The notes beneath the pieces are model-generated. The model was not told the DNA's origin. It saw only the letters and a program-made list of their open reading frames with translations, and did not search any database. From contig JARIHM010000023.1 in assembly GCA_029288275.1 (NCBI GenBank), positions 1 to 21,057 of the forward strand: a DNA stretch of 21,057 nucleotides. Direction: 5' to 3'. A program made the position numbers and the translations under genes. This DNA is from Candidatus Saccharimonadota bacterium. GTDB taxonomy: Bacteria; Patescibacteriota; Saccharimonadia; UBA4664. This document shows, piece after piece, positions 21,023 through 21,057 of the stretch (position 1 is the first letter of the stretch; every line of letters begins with the position of its first letter).

Positions 21023-21057
21023 ATGTCAGTTATGGCTGTTGCTAAAGGTGTTCGTAT
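21023..21057 (+). CDS. rplV: 50S ribosomal protein uL22, 5' end only
   Basis: An ATG 1 nt after the rpsS stop opens a frame that reads MSVMAVAKGVR before the window ends. Position after rpsS is the standard place for rplV, and A-x-AKGVR resembles the N-terminus of L22. Only about 11 codons are visible. Confidence 0.75.
   Translation, partial: MSVMAVAKGVR

Overview
The window carries the start of the bacterial str/S10 ribosomal supercluster, with accessory genes set between its parts. On the plus strand the core genes come in the usual order: rpsL-rpsG, fusA, tuf, rpsJ, rplC-rplD-rplW-rplB-rpsS and the first codons of rplV. Non-ribosomal genes separate rpsG from fusA, tuf from rpsJ and rpsJ from rplC. 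The code is standard: TGA is used as a stop. The small genes, leaderless promoters, MurC/Mpl-type ligase, RarA, HTH-Nudix protein and many lineage-specific short proteins suggest a Candidate Phyla Radiation bacterium, most likely Saccharibacteria (TM7). That placement is inference from gene content, not a phylogeny.

Layout. 1-1176: rpsL-rpsG operon with its own promoter, a structured leader and a terminator. 1236-8213: accessory block with, on the minus strand, a small Cys-cluster protein, an 8-TM membrane protein and a NadR/Ttd14-like P-loop ATPase; on the plus strand, an HTH-Nudix protein, an ABC-F ATPase, an XRE-type regulator, a Mur ligase and a PPC/DUF296 protein. 8220-10450: fusA as a single transcription unit. 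10451-11110: a gene-free stretch with a near-consensus promoter, about a dozen strong hairpins and a terminator, best read as a ~600-nt structured non-coding RNA. 11121-12542: tuf with a 160-nt structured leader. 12557-13571: inositol-monophosphatase-family enzyme. 13656-14150: rpsJ. 14161-18023: accessory block with a 76-aa protein, a tail-anchored protein, a YbjQ-family protein, two tandem Cys-rich mini-proteins, RarA and two small membrane proteins. 18044-21057: an 86-bp inverted repeat, then the rplC operon with tightly coupled genes (TAATG overlaps).

Two expression styles stand out. Translation genes have near-consensus promoters, long structured 5' leaders and Shine-Dalgarno (SD) sites. 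Six accessory genes have a -10 box only 6-9 nt before an ATG and no SD, so they should be read from leaderless mRNAs.

The main oddities are the ~600-nt RNA between fusA and tuf; replacement of near-invariant GTPase residues in EF-Tu (DxxG Asp to Gly) and EF-G (NKxD Asp to Asn); Arg at the streptomycin-determining Lys of S12; a hidden operon of two paralogous Cys-rich mini-proteins; and a hairpin motif shared by the tuf and rplC leaders.
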